Shown: positions 21,945-31,100 of the stretch, in pieces | Position numbering within the stretch: the first letter of the stretch is position 1 | Layout: the number at the start of each line of letters is the position of its first letter | DNA from: Clostridiales bacterium | Lineage (GTDB): Bacteria > Bacillota > Clostridia > Christensenellales > Aristaeellaceae | Direction: 5' to 3' | DNA length: 64,000 nt | NCBI GenBank assembly: GCA_015056415.1 | Contig: SVGJ01000008.1 | Location: forward strand, 18,024 to 82,023 | Notes under the pieces: generated by a model | Databases searched by the model: none | What the model was told of the DNA's origin: nothing | What the model saw: the letters and a program-made list of their open reading frames with translations, nothing else | Translations under genes and position numbers: made by a program

Positions 21945-21984
21945 ATACCCCTGCGCGGAGGCTGACACCACCACGCAGGGGTAT
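21945..21984. repeat. Inverted repeat between the broken gene and the AEC transporter gene
   Basis: ATACCCCTGCG pairs perfectly with CGCAGGGGTAT around an 18-base loop. It may be the terminator of the minus-strand transporter gene, although no T-tract follows on that strand. The rest of 21483-22059 holds no other gene that I can see. Confidence 0.5.
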
Positions 21985-22059
21985 CGATGATACCGATTCC
22001 CGTTCAGCAGCGGAGGCCGGGATCCCTGTGTACCCATATGACAGAAGCGCCCTTGCCGC

Positions 22060-22974
22060 TCACATGACCGCCGCCAGCACCGCGAACAGCGCGATACTCA
22101 CCACCGTCAGCGCGGACAGGGCGGAGGACACGTCCGTCCTCTCCTCCTCCACATCCGCGAAAACAGGCAGCACATAGGGCGGAGGAAGGATAAAAAGCAG
22201 CAGCGCCGCGCCCAGGTGCATCATGCCGCCGAAAACAAAGCGATCCACAAGCAGGGCGACTGCCAGCGCGGCGCCAGAGACGCCCAGGCGCAGGAGCAGC
22301 AGCCGGGAGATCTTCTTCCATTTGATCTGCGCAGGCGCCAGGTCATAGCCAATGGCCAGGAGGATCAGCGCGCTGGTGGGCGCGGCGATGAAATCCGCCG
22401 TTGCGTCGATCACACCGCTGATGCCGCTGGGCTGCAGGGCCCTGTACAAGCCCGTGACGCCAAACAACAGTCCGGCCACGATCGCCCACACCGTGGTGGA
22501 AGACGCCGCTTCTTTCAGGGCGCCCTTCAGGCCATCCTTGCGGGCCAGCAGCACCTTGTATACCGTGAAGACAAACAGCACCTGGCCCAGATCCACCATA
22601 GCAAAGGAGGCTTCCTCGCCAGGGAAAAGAATGGCGAAAAGGGAATAGCCCAGCATGCCTGCCTCAAAGCCGGCGGAAAGGAACGGGGACAGCCGCCCGG
22701 GGATCTTCATCCACCGGCAAAGCGCCATGCCCGCATATAGTGAAAGAATGCAAAGCAGGAAGATCATCAGCGGCACACAGATGCTGCGCGCAGTGTACTC
22801 CGCATCCGCGAAGGCGGAAAACATCACCGCGGGCAGGGCAATGTTGACGGCCACATTCTTCAGCGCATTAACGCCCTCGCGGGTAAGTAACTGCTTTGTG
22901 CGGCAAAGCACACCCAGCCCCAGCAGCACAAAAACAGGCAGCACCTTCTCGAGCAGTTGAACAACAGCATTCAT
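22060..22974 (-). CDS. AEC family transporter (auxin efflux carrier/malate permease type)
   Basis: Integral membrane protein of 304 residues with about ten hydrophobic segments in two similar halves (KVLPVFVLLGLGVLCRTKQ at the N-terminus; NVAVNIALPAVMFSAF). This fits the AEC/PF03547 family, whose Bacillota members export or exchange small organic acids. The start at 22974 has GGGAGGGATC upstream; the open frame extends 121 codons further but without membrane character. It is single, between a broken gene and a divergent small membrane protein gene. Substrate unknown. Confidence 0.85.
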   Translation of the reverse strand: MNAVVQLLEKVLPVFVLLGLGVLCRTKQLLTREGVNALKNVAVNIALPAVMFSAFADAEYTARSICVPLMIFLLCILSLYAGMALCRWMKIPGRLSPFLSAGFEAGMLGYSLFAILFPGEEASFAMVDLGQVLFVFTVYKVLLARKDGLKGALKEAASSTTVWAIVAGLLFGVTGLYRALQPSGISGVIDATADFIAAPTSALILLAIGYDLAPAQIKWKKISRLLLLRLGVSGAALAVALLVDRFVFGGMMHLGAALLLFILPPPYVLPVFADVEEERTDVSSALSALTVVSIALFAVLAAVM

Positions 22975-23030
22975 TTGGAGATCCCTCCCATGGGTTCTTC
23001 TGTGAGCATCATAACAGATACACATGCTGT

Positions 23031-23060
23031 TTGACAAGTGGGAAAGCCCTGTGGTATGCT
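23031..23060 (+). promoter_or_regulatory. Promoter of the small membrane protein gene
   Basis: TTGACA, 18-base spacer, TATGCT, 29 bases before the start codon. Confidence 0.7.
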
Positions 23061-23088
23061 GAATAAAATCCAAAGGAGGCACAGATCG

Positions 23089-23334
23089 ATGAAGAACCAG
23101 AATACCCACGCCCTTCTGCTGACGCTGGTGGGCGGATATATCCTCTACATTGCATATCAGCTGTTGGACGGCCTGCTGGCGGGCAAGGATGAAATGCCCC
23201 TGGCAGCTGCCATCGCGGCGATCGCTGTTTTTGTCATTGGCGGTATCGGCGTGCTGATCTATGCCTGGAAGCTGTGGCGGGATGCCGGGAAACAGGATGA
23301 AACCGAACCCGAGGATGAAACGACGCTGAAATGA
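23089..23334 (+). CDS. Small two-helix membrane protein of unknown function
   Basis: An 81-residue protein. Two predicted transmembrane helices (TLVGGYILYIAYQLLDGL and AAIAAIAVFVIGGIGVLIYAW) are followed by an acidic, polar tail (KQDETEPEDETTLK). AAAGGAGG lies nine bases before the ATG and a good promoter precedes it, so it is very likely expressed. Upstream in-frame ATGs lack a ribosome site. I do not recognise a family. Confidence 0.8.
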   Translation: MKNQNTHALLLTLVGGYILYIAYQLLDGLLAGKDEMPLAAAIAAIAVFVIGGIGVLIYAWKLWRDAGKQDETEPEDETTLK

Positions 23335-23393
23335 CAAGATATTTTTTGCTGTACTTTCTGGAAGGATTGACAGTGTATTTTTTACAAAAGGGA

Positions 23394-23422
23394 TTTACAA
23401 AACAGGCGCGATTGTGTATAAT
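23394..23422 (+). promoter_or_regulatory. Promoter of the ChvE/GguAB-like operon
   Basis: TTTACA, 17-base spacer, TATAAT. The spacer contains GGCGCGATTG, partly matching the element at the GH51 and lacZ promoters but placed differently. Confidence 0.75.
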
Positions 23423-23471
23423 TAGGTCAGAACTTTTCCAGAAAATAAAAACAGTAAGGAGTTGAATCATC

Positions 23472-24575
23472 ATGAAAAAGTTCGTATCCCTGCTTTTGGC
23501 TCTGGTGATGGTCCTGAGCGTGTTCGCCGTGGCGACTGCCGAGGCCCCCAAGAAGGTCGGTATCTCCATGCCCACCCAGTCCCTGGAGCGCTGGAATCGT
23601 GACGGTTCCTACCTGAAGGCCGAGTTCGAGAAGGCCGGCTACGAAGCTATCCTGACCTATTCCGACAACGACGCTGGCCGTCAGGTCAACGACATCCAGA
23701 ACATGCTGGCCGAGAACGTTGACGTGCTGGTTATCTCCGCCATCGACGCCGAAGCCCTGAACACTGTTATGGACGAAGCCGCCAACGCTGGTGTGGCCGT
23801 GATCGCCTATGACCGTCTGATCCTGAACGACGCTGTGACCTACTATGTGTCCTTCGACAACTACACCGTGGGCAAGCTGCAGGGCCAGTACGTTGAGACC
23901 GCCCTGGATCTGGCCAACGCCGGTGACAAGGTCTACAACATCGAGTTCACCGCCGGCGATCCCGCCGACACCAACGCCACCTACTTCTTCAACGGTGCCT
24001 TCGACACCCTGAAGCCCTACATCGACGCCGGCACCCTGAACGTCGTTTCCGGCCAGACTGAGTTCCAGCAGGTCGCTACCGCTCAGTGGAACACCGACAC
24101 CGCCCTGAACCGTGCTCAGACCGTGCTGTCCTCCTTCTATGCCGACGGCACCGTGCTGGACGTGTGGCTCTGCTCCAACGACTCCACCGCTCTGGGCGTT
24201 GCTCAGGCCATCGAGTCTGACTATGCTGGCACCAACCCCATCATCGTGACCGGCCAGGACGGCGACGTCGCCAACCTCGCCAACATCGTTGATGGCAAGC
24301 AGACCATGACCGTTTACAAGAACGTTATGGACGAAGCCGTTGTTACCCTGTCCCTGGTTCAGGCCATGTTCGCCGGCGAAGTGGACGGCGCCGCTCTGGT
24401 CGATACCTTCGGCGTGGCTTGCGCTTTCGACACCGAGTCCTACGAGAAGACCCCTGGCAACAAGGTTGACTCCTTCCTGCTGGTGCCCTCCGTTGTGACC
24501 AAGGACAACCTGAACTACCTGGTTGACATCGGCCTGTACGAGATGGGCGATGACGGCTACCTGACCGCTAAGTAA
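23472..24575 (+). CDS. chvE: Multiple-sugar-binding protein, ChvE type
   Basis: Secreted substrate-binding protein of 367 residues with signal peptide (MKKFVSLLLALVMVLSVFAV, cleavage near ATA-EA). It has the type I periplasmic-binding fold and ChvE-like segments (GISMPTQSLERWNRDG, YSDNDAGRQVNDIQNML, IAYDRLI, NAYFFNGA-type region). ChvE/XylF proteins bind xylose, arabinose, glucose or galactose. Codon bias is extreme, so it is probably abundant. It heads an operon with a double-domain ATPase and one permease. AAGGAG is upstream of the ATG. No lipobox, as with the binding protein at 7386. Confidence 0.92.
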   Translation: MKKFVSLLLALVMVLSVFAVATAEAPKKVGISMPTQSLERWNRDGSYLKAEFEKAGYEAILTYSDNDAGRQVNDIQNMLAENVDVLVISAIDAEALNTVMDEAANAGVAVIAYDRLILNDAVTYYVSFDNYTVGKLQGQYVETALDLANAGDKVYNIEFTAGDPADTNATYFFNGAFDTLKPYIDAGTLNVVSGQTEFQQVATAQWNTDTALNRAQTVLSSFYADGTVLDVWLCSNDSTALGVAQAIESDYAGTNPIIVTGQDGDVANLANIVDGKQTMTVYKNVMDEAVVTLSLVQAMFAGEVDGAALVDTFGVACAFDTESYEKTPGNKVDSFLLVPSVVTKDNLNYLVDIGLYEMGDDGYLTAK

Positions 24576-24632
24576 TCTAACGACATCACGCAGGTCCGCA
24601 AGGGCTGCTGATGAAAACAGTTACGCTGTTTG

Positions 24633-24659
24633 GGCGGGGCATATCGCCCCGCCTTTTTC
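24633..24659 (+). terminator. Intra-operon terminator between binding protein and ATPase genes
   Basis: GGCGGGGC pairs with GCCCCGCC around ATATC, followed by TTTTTC. A complete intrinsic terminator 58 bases after the binding protein gene. Partial read-through would give high binding protein and lower ATPase and permease levels. Confidence 0.85.
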
Positions 24660-24693
24660 TTGAAAACAGCGTATGGGAAAGGGGAAAAGTAAC

Positions 24694-26226
24694 TTGGCAG
24701 ACATCATTTTGGAGATGAAGTCGATCACCAAGGAATTTCCTGGCGTCAAAGCGCTGGATAACGTCAATCTGGTTGTTGAGCGTGGCGAGATCCACGCGCT
24801 GATTGGCGAAAACGGCGCTGGTAAATCTACACTGATGAATGTGCTGAGTGGTATCTACCCTTACGGCACTTATGAGGGCGAGATCTACTACAACGGCAAA
24901 CTCTGCCAGTTCAAAACGCTGAAAGATTCCGAGGCTGAAAATATCGTGATCATCCACCAGGAGCTGGCTTTGATCCCGCTGCTTACCATCGGCGAGAATA
25001 TGTTCCTGGGCAATGAATTCAAAAAGAGAGGCGTCATCGACTGGGACAAAACTTATTCCGAGGCTGAAAGGCACATGGCTCAGGTGGGCCTGAAGGAATC
25101 TGCCCATTCACTCATCAAGGACATCGGCACCGGCAAGCAGCAGCTGGTGGAGATCGCCAAGGCATTCTCCAAGAATGTGAAGCTGCTGATCCTGGACGAG
25201 CCTACCTCCTCCCTGAACGACGAGGACGCCAAGATGCTCCTGGACCTGCTGATCGAGTTCAAGAAGCAGGGCCTGACGTCCATTATTATCACCCACAAGC
25301 TCAACGAGATCATCTACTGCGCCGACAAGGCCACCATCCTGCGCGACGGCGCCACCATCGAGACCCTGGTCAAGGGCGTGGACGACCTGAGCGAAGATCG
25401 CATCATCAAGGGCATGGTGGGCCGCTCCATGGAGGATCGCTATCCGGCCCGCGAACACAACATCCTGCCCGAAGTGAGCATGGAGGTCACGGATTGGACA
25501 GTGCATCACCCCCTGTATCCCGAGAAGGTGGTCGTGGACAACGTTTCCTTCAAGGTTCACAAGGGCGAGGTCATCGGCTTCTCCGGCCTGCAGGGCGCCG
25601 GCCGCACCGAGCTGGCCATGTCCATCTTCGGCCGGAGCTACGGCACGAATATTTCCGGTCATGTGATGATCAACGGCAAAGAGGTCTCCCTGAGGACCCC
25701 CGGTGACGCCATCCATGCCGGATTGTCCTATGTAACGGAGGACCGCAAGACCAACGGCCTGCTGCTCAACGAAAGCATCCGCATGAATACCACCCTGGCC
25801 CGCCTGGACAAGGTGAGCGCCAAGGGCATCATCGACCGCGAGAAGGAACGCATCGACGCCGAAAAGATGAAGGAGGAAATGGGTACCAAGACCCCCTCCA
25901 TCGAACAGAGGGTGGGCAACCTTTCTGGCGGCAACCAGCAGAAGGCGCTGCTGGGCAAGTGGATGTTTACCGAGCCAGACATCCTGATCCTCGACGAGCC
26001 TACCCGCGGCATCGACGTGGGCGCCAAGTACGACATCTACTGCCTGATCAATCAGATGGTGGAGAAGGGCAAATCGGTCATCATGATCTCTTCGGAGATG
26101 CCTGAACTGCTGGGCATGAGCGACCGCATCTACGTCATGAACGAAGGTAAGCTGCTGGCTGAGCTGGAGACGGCGCAGGCCACGCAGGAGCTTATCATGG
26201 GATACATACTGCGGGACAGCAAGTGA
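24694..26226 (+). CDS. Multiple-sugar ABC transporter ATPase, GguA/MmsA type
   Basis: CUT2 ATPase with two nucleotide-binding domains, 510 residues. First domain: Walker A GENGAGKST, Walker B LLILDEPTSSLND. Second domain: degenerate Walker A (GLQGAGRTEL), signature LSGGNQQKALLGKW, Walker B DILILDEPTRGIDVG. I take the TTG at 24694 as start because AAAGGGGA is eight bases upstream and the protein then begins like its family (ADIILEMKSITKEFPG). The ATG at 24673 has no ribosome site. It lies after the ChvE-like gene and before the permease. Confidence 0.92.
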   Translation: MADIILEMKSITKEFPGVKALDNVNLVVERGEIHALIGENGAGKSTLMNVLSGIYPYGTYEGEIYYNGKLCQFKTLKDSEAENIVIIHQELALIPLLTIGENMFLGNEFKKRGVIDWDKTYSEAERHMAQVGLKESAHSLIKDIGTGKQQLVEIAKAFSKNVKLLILDEPTSSLNDEDAKMLLDLLIEFKKQGLTSIIITHKLNEIIYCADKATILRDGATIETLVKGVDDLSEDRIIKGMVGRSMEDRYPAREHNILPEVSMEVTDWTVHHPLYPEKVVVDNVSFKVHKGEVIGFSGLQGAGRTELAMSIFGRSYGTNISGHVMINGKEVSLRTPGDAIHAGLSYVTEDRKTNGLLLNESIRMNTTLARLDKVSAKGIIDREKERIDAEKMKEEMGTKTPSIEQRVGNLSGGNQQKALLGKWMFTEPDILILDEPTRGIDVGAKYDIYCLINQMVEKGKSVIMISSEMPELLGMSDRIYVMNEGKLLAELETAQATQELIMGYILRDSK

Positions 26227-26251
26227 TAATTTGGAAAAGGAGTGACTCCTT

Positions 26252-27487
26252 ATGAAGTTCCTTAAGTTTCTAACAAAGAACTCCATGACCATCGCTCTGG
26301 TAGTGGTGTTCATCCTGTTCTACTTCCTTACCGATGGCCGTTTGCTGTATGCCCAGAACATGTCCAACCTGCTTCTGCAAAACGGCTATGTGCTGGTCAT
26401 GGCCTGCGGCATGCTGATGTGCATCCTCACCGGCGGTAACATCGACCTGTCCGTTGGCTCGGTGATCTGCCTTACCGGCGGCCTGGCTGCAGTGCTCATC
26501 GGCAACTTCGGCTGGAACACCTACATGACCATCGGCCTGTGCCTGCTGATCGGCCTGGGTGTGGGTTTGTGGCAGGGCTACTTGATCGGCTATGTGCGCA
26601 TCCCGCCCTTCATCACCACGCTGGCTGGCATGTTCATCTTCCGCGGCATCGGCCGTCTGGTGCTGGACAGCAAGACCGTGGCCATTCAGGACACTGCGTT
26701 CAAGAACCTCTTCACCTCCTACATCACCATTCCAGGGCTGGATGGCTCCCTGGTCACCGAGGTGAACAACAAGGGCGTGGAAGTCACCAAGTGGGTGTAC
26801 AACAACGTTGAAACCGCCTTTGGCACCTTCAAGGCGTTCTCTCCGCTGATCATCGGCGCACTGGCTGTGGTTGTTATCCTGGTGATGACCATCCGTTCCC
26901 GCGCCAACAAGGCGAAGCATGGCTACCGCCAGAACAGCGCCCTGATCGACTTCGGCAAGACCGCCATCATCGGCGTGATCATCATGTGGTATTGCACCAT
27001 GCTGGCCCAGTACAAGGGCATCTCCGTGATGCTGATCTGGGTGCTGGCCATTTGCCTGATCTACCACTTCATCACCTCCAAGACCGCATTTGGCCGCTAT
27101 TTCTACGCGGTGGGCGGCAACGAGAAGGCAACCCGCCTCTCCGGCATCAACACCAACAGGGTGTACTTCCTGGCCTATGCCAACATGGGCCTGCTGGCTG
27201 GCCTGTGCGGCCTGCTGTGCCTTGCCCGCGTAGGCTCTGTTTCCGGCCAGACGGGTACCTCCTTTGAGATGGACGCCATCGGCTCCTGCTTCATTGGCGG
27301 CGCTTCCGCTTACGGCGGCAGCGGCACCATCGGCGGCGTGGTCATCGGCGCTCTGCTGCTGGGCGTGATCAACATGGGCATGTCCATCATGGGCATCACC
27401 GACTCCTGGCAGTATGTGGTCAAGGGCGGCGTGCTGCTGGTGGCCGTTATTTTCGACGTGGTTTCCAGCCGCAAGTCCAGCCGGTAA
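26252..27487 (+). CDS. Multiple-sugar ABC transporter permease, GguB/MmsB type
   Basis: Membrane permease of 411 residues with 10-12 hydrophobic segments, longer than RbsC as is normal for GguB/XylH proteins. Family segments include GGNIDLSVGSVICLTGGLAAV and CFIGGASAYGGSGTIGG. AAAGGAG precedes the ATG. As the only permease in this operon it should form a homodimer. It ends 18 bases before a strong terminator. Confidence 0.93.
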   Translation: MKFLKFLTKNSMTIALVVVFILFYFLTDGRLLYAQNMSNLLLQNGYVLVMACGMLMCILTGGNIDLSVGSVICLTGGLAAVLIGNFGWNTYMTIGLCLLIGLGVGLWQGYLIGYVRIPPFITTLAGMFIFRGIGRLVLDSKTVAIQDTAFKNLFTSYITIPGLDGSLVTEVNNKGVEVTKWVYNNVETAFGTFKAFSPLIIGALAVVVILVMTIRSRANKAKHGYRQNSALIDFGKTAIIGVIIMWYCTMLAQYKGISVMLIWVLAICLIYHFITSKTAFGRYFYAVGGNEKATRLSGINTNRVYFLAYANMGLLAGLCGLLCLARVGSVSGQTGTSFEMDAIGSCFIGGASAYGGSGTIGGVVIGALLLGVINMGMSIMGITDSWQYVVKGGVLLVAVIFDVVSSRKSSR

Positions 27488-27505
27488 TCTGCCACCCAAC
27501 ATATC

Positions 27506-27539
27506 AAAGAGGCGCAGGGCTCACGCTCCGCGCCTCTTT
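27506..27539 (+). terminator. Terminator of the ChvE/GguAB-like operon
   Basis: AAAGAGGCGC pairs perfectly with GCGCCTCTTT around a 14-base loop. Confidence 0.8.
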
Positions 27540-27557
27540 GTTCAGGAGGAACCTGTT

Positions 27558-28001
27558 ATGGATCACACCCTCGCCCTACGGTCTCTCATTGACGAATATT
27601 TGTGCCAGGTGGATCAGCTTCTTCGTGATGCCAAGCCCAGTGATGGCCTGCTGGGCATGGGCAAAGCGCCCCAGCATGACCCCTGCCACGAGGCCTTCGA
27701 TCAACAGGTGGAAGCCTGCCTGTCATCCGCCGCTGCTCAGGAGCTTTCATCCTCCGAAGCCTCTAATCTGGCAGAAATCCTTCTTTTCAGCGAAAAGCTG
27801 CGCGATGTTCCCCTCTGCGCCGGCTGGATGCTGATCGCCGTTCACAGGCATTGTCTGCTGCTTGTTCCACTTCTTACCGCACAAGCAGCTGCCGACCTTT
27901 ATGAACGTTATCGCAAAGCCTACCCCATCCACCGCCGTTTGCCTGTGCAGAGAGAGCTGCTCAAAGCCCTGCAACAGCGCATAAAGCTCGCGGGTGACTG
28001 A
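27558..28001 (+). CDS. Conserved-looking hypothetical protein
   Basis: A soluble 147-residue protein, mostly helical, with no signal peptide. Distinct patterns are GLLGMGKAPQHDPCHEAF near residue 35, WMLIAVHRHCLLLVPLL near residue 95 and YPIHRRLPVQRELLKAL near the C-terminus; the HDPCH and LIAVH segments contain several Cys/His residues. AGGAGG lies eight bases before the ATG. The gene starts 18 bases after the importer terminator. I recall similar unnamed proteins in Clostridia but cannot give a function. Confidence 0.7.
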   Translation: MDHTLALRSLIDEYLCQVDQLLRDAKPSDGLLGMGKAPQHDPCHEAFDQQVEACLSSAAAQELSSSEASNLAEILLFSEKLRDVPLCAGWMLIAVHRHCLLLVPLLTAQAAADLYERYRKAYPIHRRLPVQRELLKALQQRIKLAGD

Positions 28002-28031
28002 GAACAGCAAGCATTGCCATGTCGCGTCGGA

Positions 28032-28079
28032 TCAAATCGCGCCTGCCTCCCCCGGCGTCCAATCAATATACAAGTTGAA
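28032..28079 (-). pseudogene. Degenerate spoIVB-like 3' end (copy C)
   Basis: On the minus strand this reads FNLYIDWTPGEAGAI then stop, against GLYIDWMIQEAGQV then stop at the end of intact spoIVB. The length from LYIDW to the stop is identical and the core TTGTATATTGATTGGA differs from spoIVB at one position. No open frame leads into it from upstream. It lies just beyond the terminator of the giant surface protein gene. Confidence 0.5.
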
Positions 28080-28097
28080 TGTGTATCTGCGATATTC

Positions 28098-28132
28098 AAA
28101 AAGCGGGACTGTCAATTGCATGACAGTCCCGC
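28098..28132 (-). terminator. Terminator of the giant surface protein gene
   Basis: GCGGGACTGTCA pairs perfectly with TGACAGTCCCGC around a 6-base loop, then TTTTT on the minus strand, 7 bases past the stop codon. Confidence 0.9.
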
Positions 28133-28139
28133 AATTATG

Positions 28140-31100
28140 TTATGCCTTTCTGCGCTTCAGTAGCAGCATCAGCATGGTAACAGATGCACCCATCAGCGTC
28201 ATCCACAGAGTCAGCGACGCTTTGTCGCCAGTCTGCGGGATCTTTGCGTTGGTGATGGTACCGCCGTTGTCAGCATACTCGGCAGAGGTGCCGTCTGCCA
28301 GCTCGTAGCTGGTTTCGTAGCCCTCAACAGGGATCTCCTTCACCGTGTAAACAGCAGGCATTCCGTCCACTTCGCCGGGCAGATCGTAGTACTTGTACCA
28401 GCCGTTGCGGTCAGGCTCCGGAGTCTTGTACTCCGTTGCCACGCCGTTGCAGTACAGCACCAGCTCGATCGTGGGAGCCGTCTCGTCCTCGGCCAGACCG
28501 CTCCATTCCTTCTTCACAGCGAAGTCTGCCTTCACGATGGCTTTGTTGATGATCGTGCCGCCGTCGTAGATCGCATTTGTTTCGTCCGCGTAAGGAGCCA
28601 CGTTGCTGTAGATGGTCAGGAAGCCGTCAACGTACCTCTCCTCGGCGGAGTACACGATGATCTGATCCTGTTCATCATACATGGGCAGGTCGGCATACAC
28701 GTACACGTTCTCGTCACGGCTGTACGCGGGCTGAGGCTCGACCTTCTCGCCGTTGGCATACAGCGTCAGCTCAATGGCGCCGCCACCGCCGCCTTGCCAG
28801 CTCTTTTTCACCATGAACATGGTGGTCTTGAACTTATTCACAAAGCTGACTTCATTGGCGTTTTCGGACAGCGTTCCCTCAATGCTGTTGCCAGCGTTGC
28901 CGTTCACCATGGTATCAAAGGCCGCAGCGGCTGCTTCTGTCACAGAGTACTTCATGCCGGGCAGCAGTCCGGTGATGGTAACGCTCTGGCCGTGGGCAAG
29001 CACAATGTCGTCACCGCTCCTGATCTCGCCTTCCGCATCGCCAGTGTAGACATACCCGCCAGCAGCTTCGGTACCGTCAGCATGGTACAGCTTCACCGTG
29101 AAGGGGAAGGTTTCGGCCGTCTCCACGCCTTCCACCGTCTTGCTGATGGTCAGCGGTGCGTACAGGGTGTTGGCAAAGCTGATCTCCTCGACGATCTCAC
29201 CGCTCTTGGTAATGACAGGCTTCACATCCAGCGTGCCGTCCTTGTTGTCAGTCACGGTCACATCCACCGTGTAGATGCTTTGATCTTTGGCCAGCAGTTC
29301 GGTAGACGCTGCGGTTTCCTGCACCGTGTAGGTGTAGGTCTTGCCTGCATCCGTCTGATCGTAGAACAGCGTGCCGAAAGAAATCTTGCCCTTTTCATTC
29401 TCGGCCAGTATGACATTGCCGTCCTGATCGGTCAGAGCAAACTCATACACCTGATCCTCGCGAGGTTCAATGCCATTCACGGTCTTGATCGCCTCTGGCT
29501 TCCACTCGCCTTGCGCCTTATACGCATTATCGAAGGTGATAGCTTCTTTGCTTTCTCCATCACTACTGATAGCTTTTGTCACCTTCAACGTGCCGTCGCC
29601 GTTATCGGCCACCCACACCGCCACAGCATACACCGTATTGTCAAGGGTATAGCCGGCCATAGCCTCTTGCTTCTCCTGCACCTTATACAAGAAGCTCTTG
29701 CCAATGTCCGCCTCGGTGTACGCTATCTCATTGAAGGCAATTTCACCCAGAGTGTTCTGCGTTGTTTGCAGCACGTTATCCGCGGCATCCAGCAGTTCAA
29801 AGGTGAACACCTGATCCTCACGAGGCTCAGCAGCATTCACGGTCTTGGCAGCAGAAAGACTCAACGCGCCGGAAGCCTTATATGTGTAGGTGTTGCTCAG
29901 CGCGATCGTCACAGTCTCGTCCTTCACGATGGTCGCGCTGCCCTCCGTCACGCTTTCAGCAGCCAGCGTGTAGTTGGCGATCAGCGTATCAGCATTGGTC
30001 TCCGTGACGGTGTACTCCGTTCCCACGGGGATATCCCTGATGATGTACGCGCCATCGGTGAAGTCCGCATAGGTCACGATCGTATCCTTCGTGCCATCGT
30101 TGATCGTGAAGCTCAGTCCGCTCAGATCAGCATCGGCAGGCTGACCGGAGAAGGTCTTCGTGATCCTCAGGCTACCAACATCCTGCGTGTAGGTGTTGCT
30201 CAGCGCGATCGTCACAGTCTCGTCCTTCACGATGCTCGCGCTGCCCTCCGTCACGCTTTCAGCAGCCAGCGTGTAATTGGCGATCAGCGTATCAGCATTG
30301 GTCTCCGTGACGGTGTACTCCGTTCCCACGGGGATATCCCTGATGATGTACGCGCCATCGGTGAAGTCCGCATAGGTCACGATCGTATCCTTCGTGCCAT
30401 CGTTGATCGTGAAGCTCAGTCCGCTCAGATCAGCATCGGCAGGCTGACCGGAGAAGGTCTTCGTGATCCTCAGGCTACCAACATCCTGCGTGTAGGTGTT
30501 GCTCAGCGCGATCGTCACAGTCTCGTCCTTCACGATGCTCGCGCTGCCCTCCGTCACGCTTTCAGCAGCCAGCGTGTAATTGGCGATCAGCGTATCAGCA
30601 TTGGTCTCCGTGACGGTGTACTCCGTTCCCACGGGGATATCCCTGATGATGTACGCGCCATCGGTGAAGTCCGCATAGGTCACGATCGTATCCTTCGTGC
30701 CATCGTTGATCGTGAAGCTCAGTCCGCTCAGATCAGCATCGGCAGGCTGACCGGAGAAGGTCTTCGTGATCCTCAGGCTGCCGCTGTCCTGCGTGTTGGT
30801 GATCATTCCACCGTCCTCCACAGGATCGGCCGGCGTGGCGGTGTAGCCTGTATGGCCTTCGGTCTCCGCCACGGTATATGTGATCTTGATCCACTCTCCC
30901 TCGTCATTGACTTTTCCATAGCTCGGCAACCCGACGAACGAGACCTTCCAGGGTTCGCTCTCATAACCACCGACATAGTTGTATTCCGCCGGCGCATCAT
31001 CCGCCTCGCCATCCAGCACAACGTGGTATTCGGTGGCCGTTGCTTCGCCTTCTCCCAGCTGCTGGAACAGCGTCAGCGTTACCTTCGCGTTCTCCGGAGG

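Noticed and set aside
29884..30793. Possible CRISPR-like or satellite array
   Set aside because: The 303-base units are in-frame protein repeats with no spacer structure.
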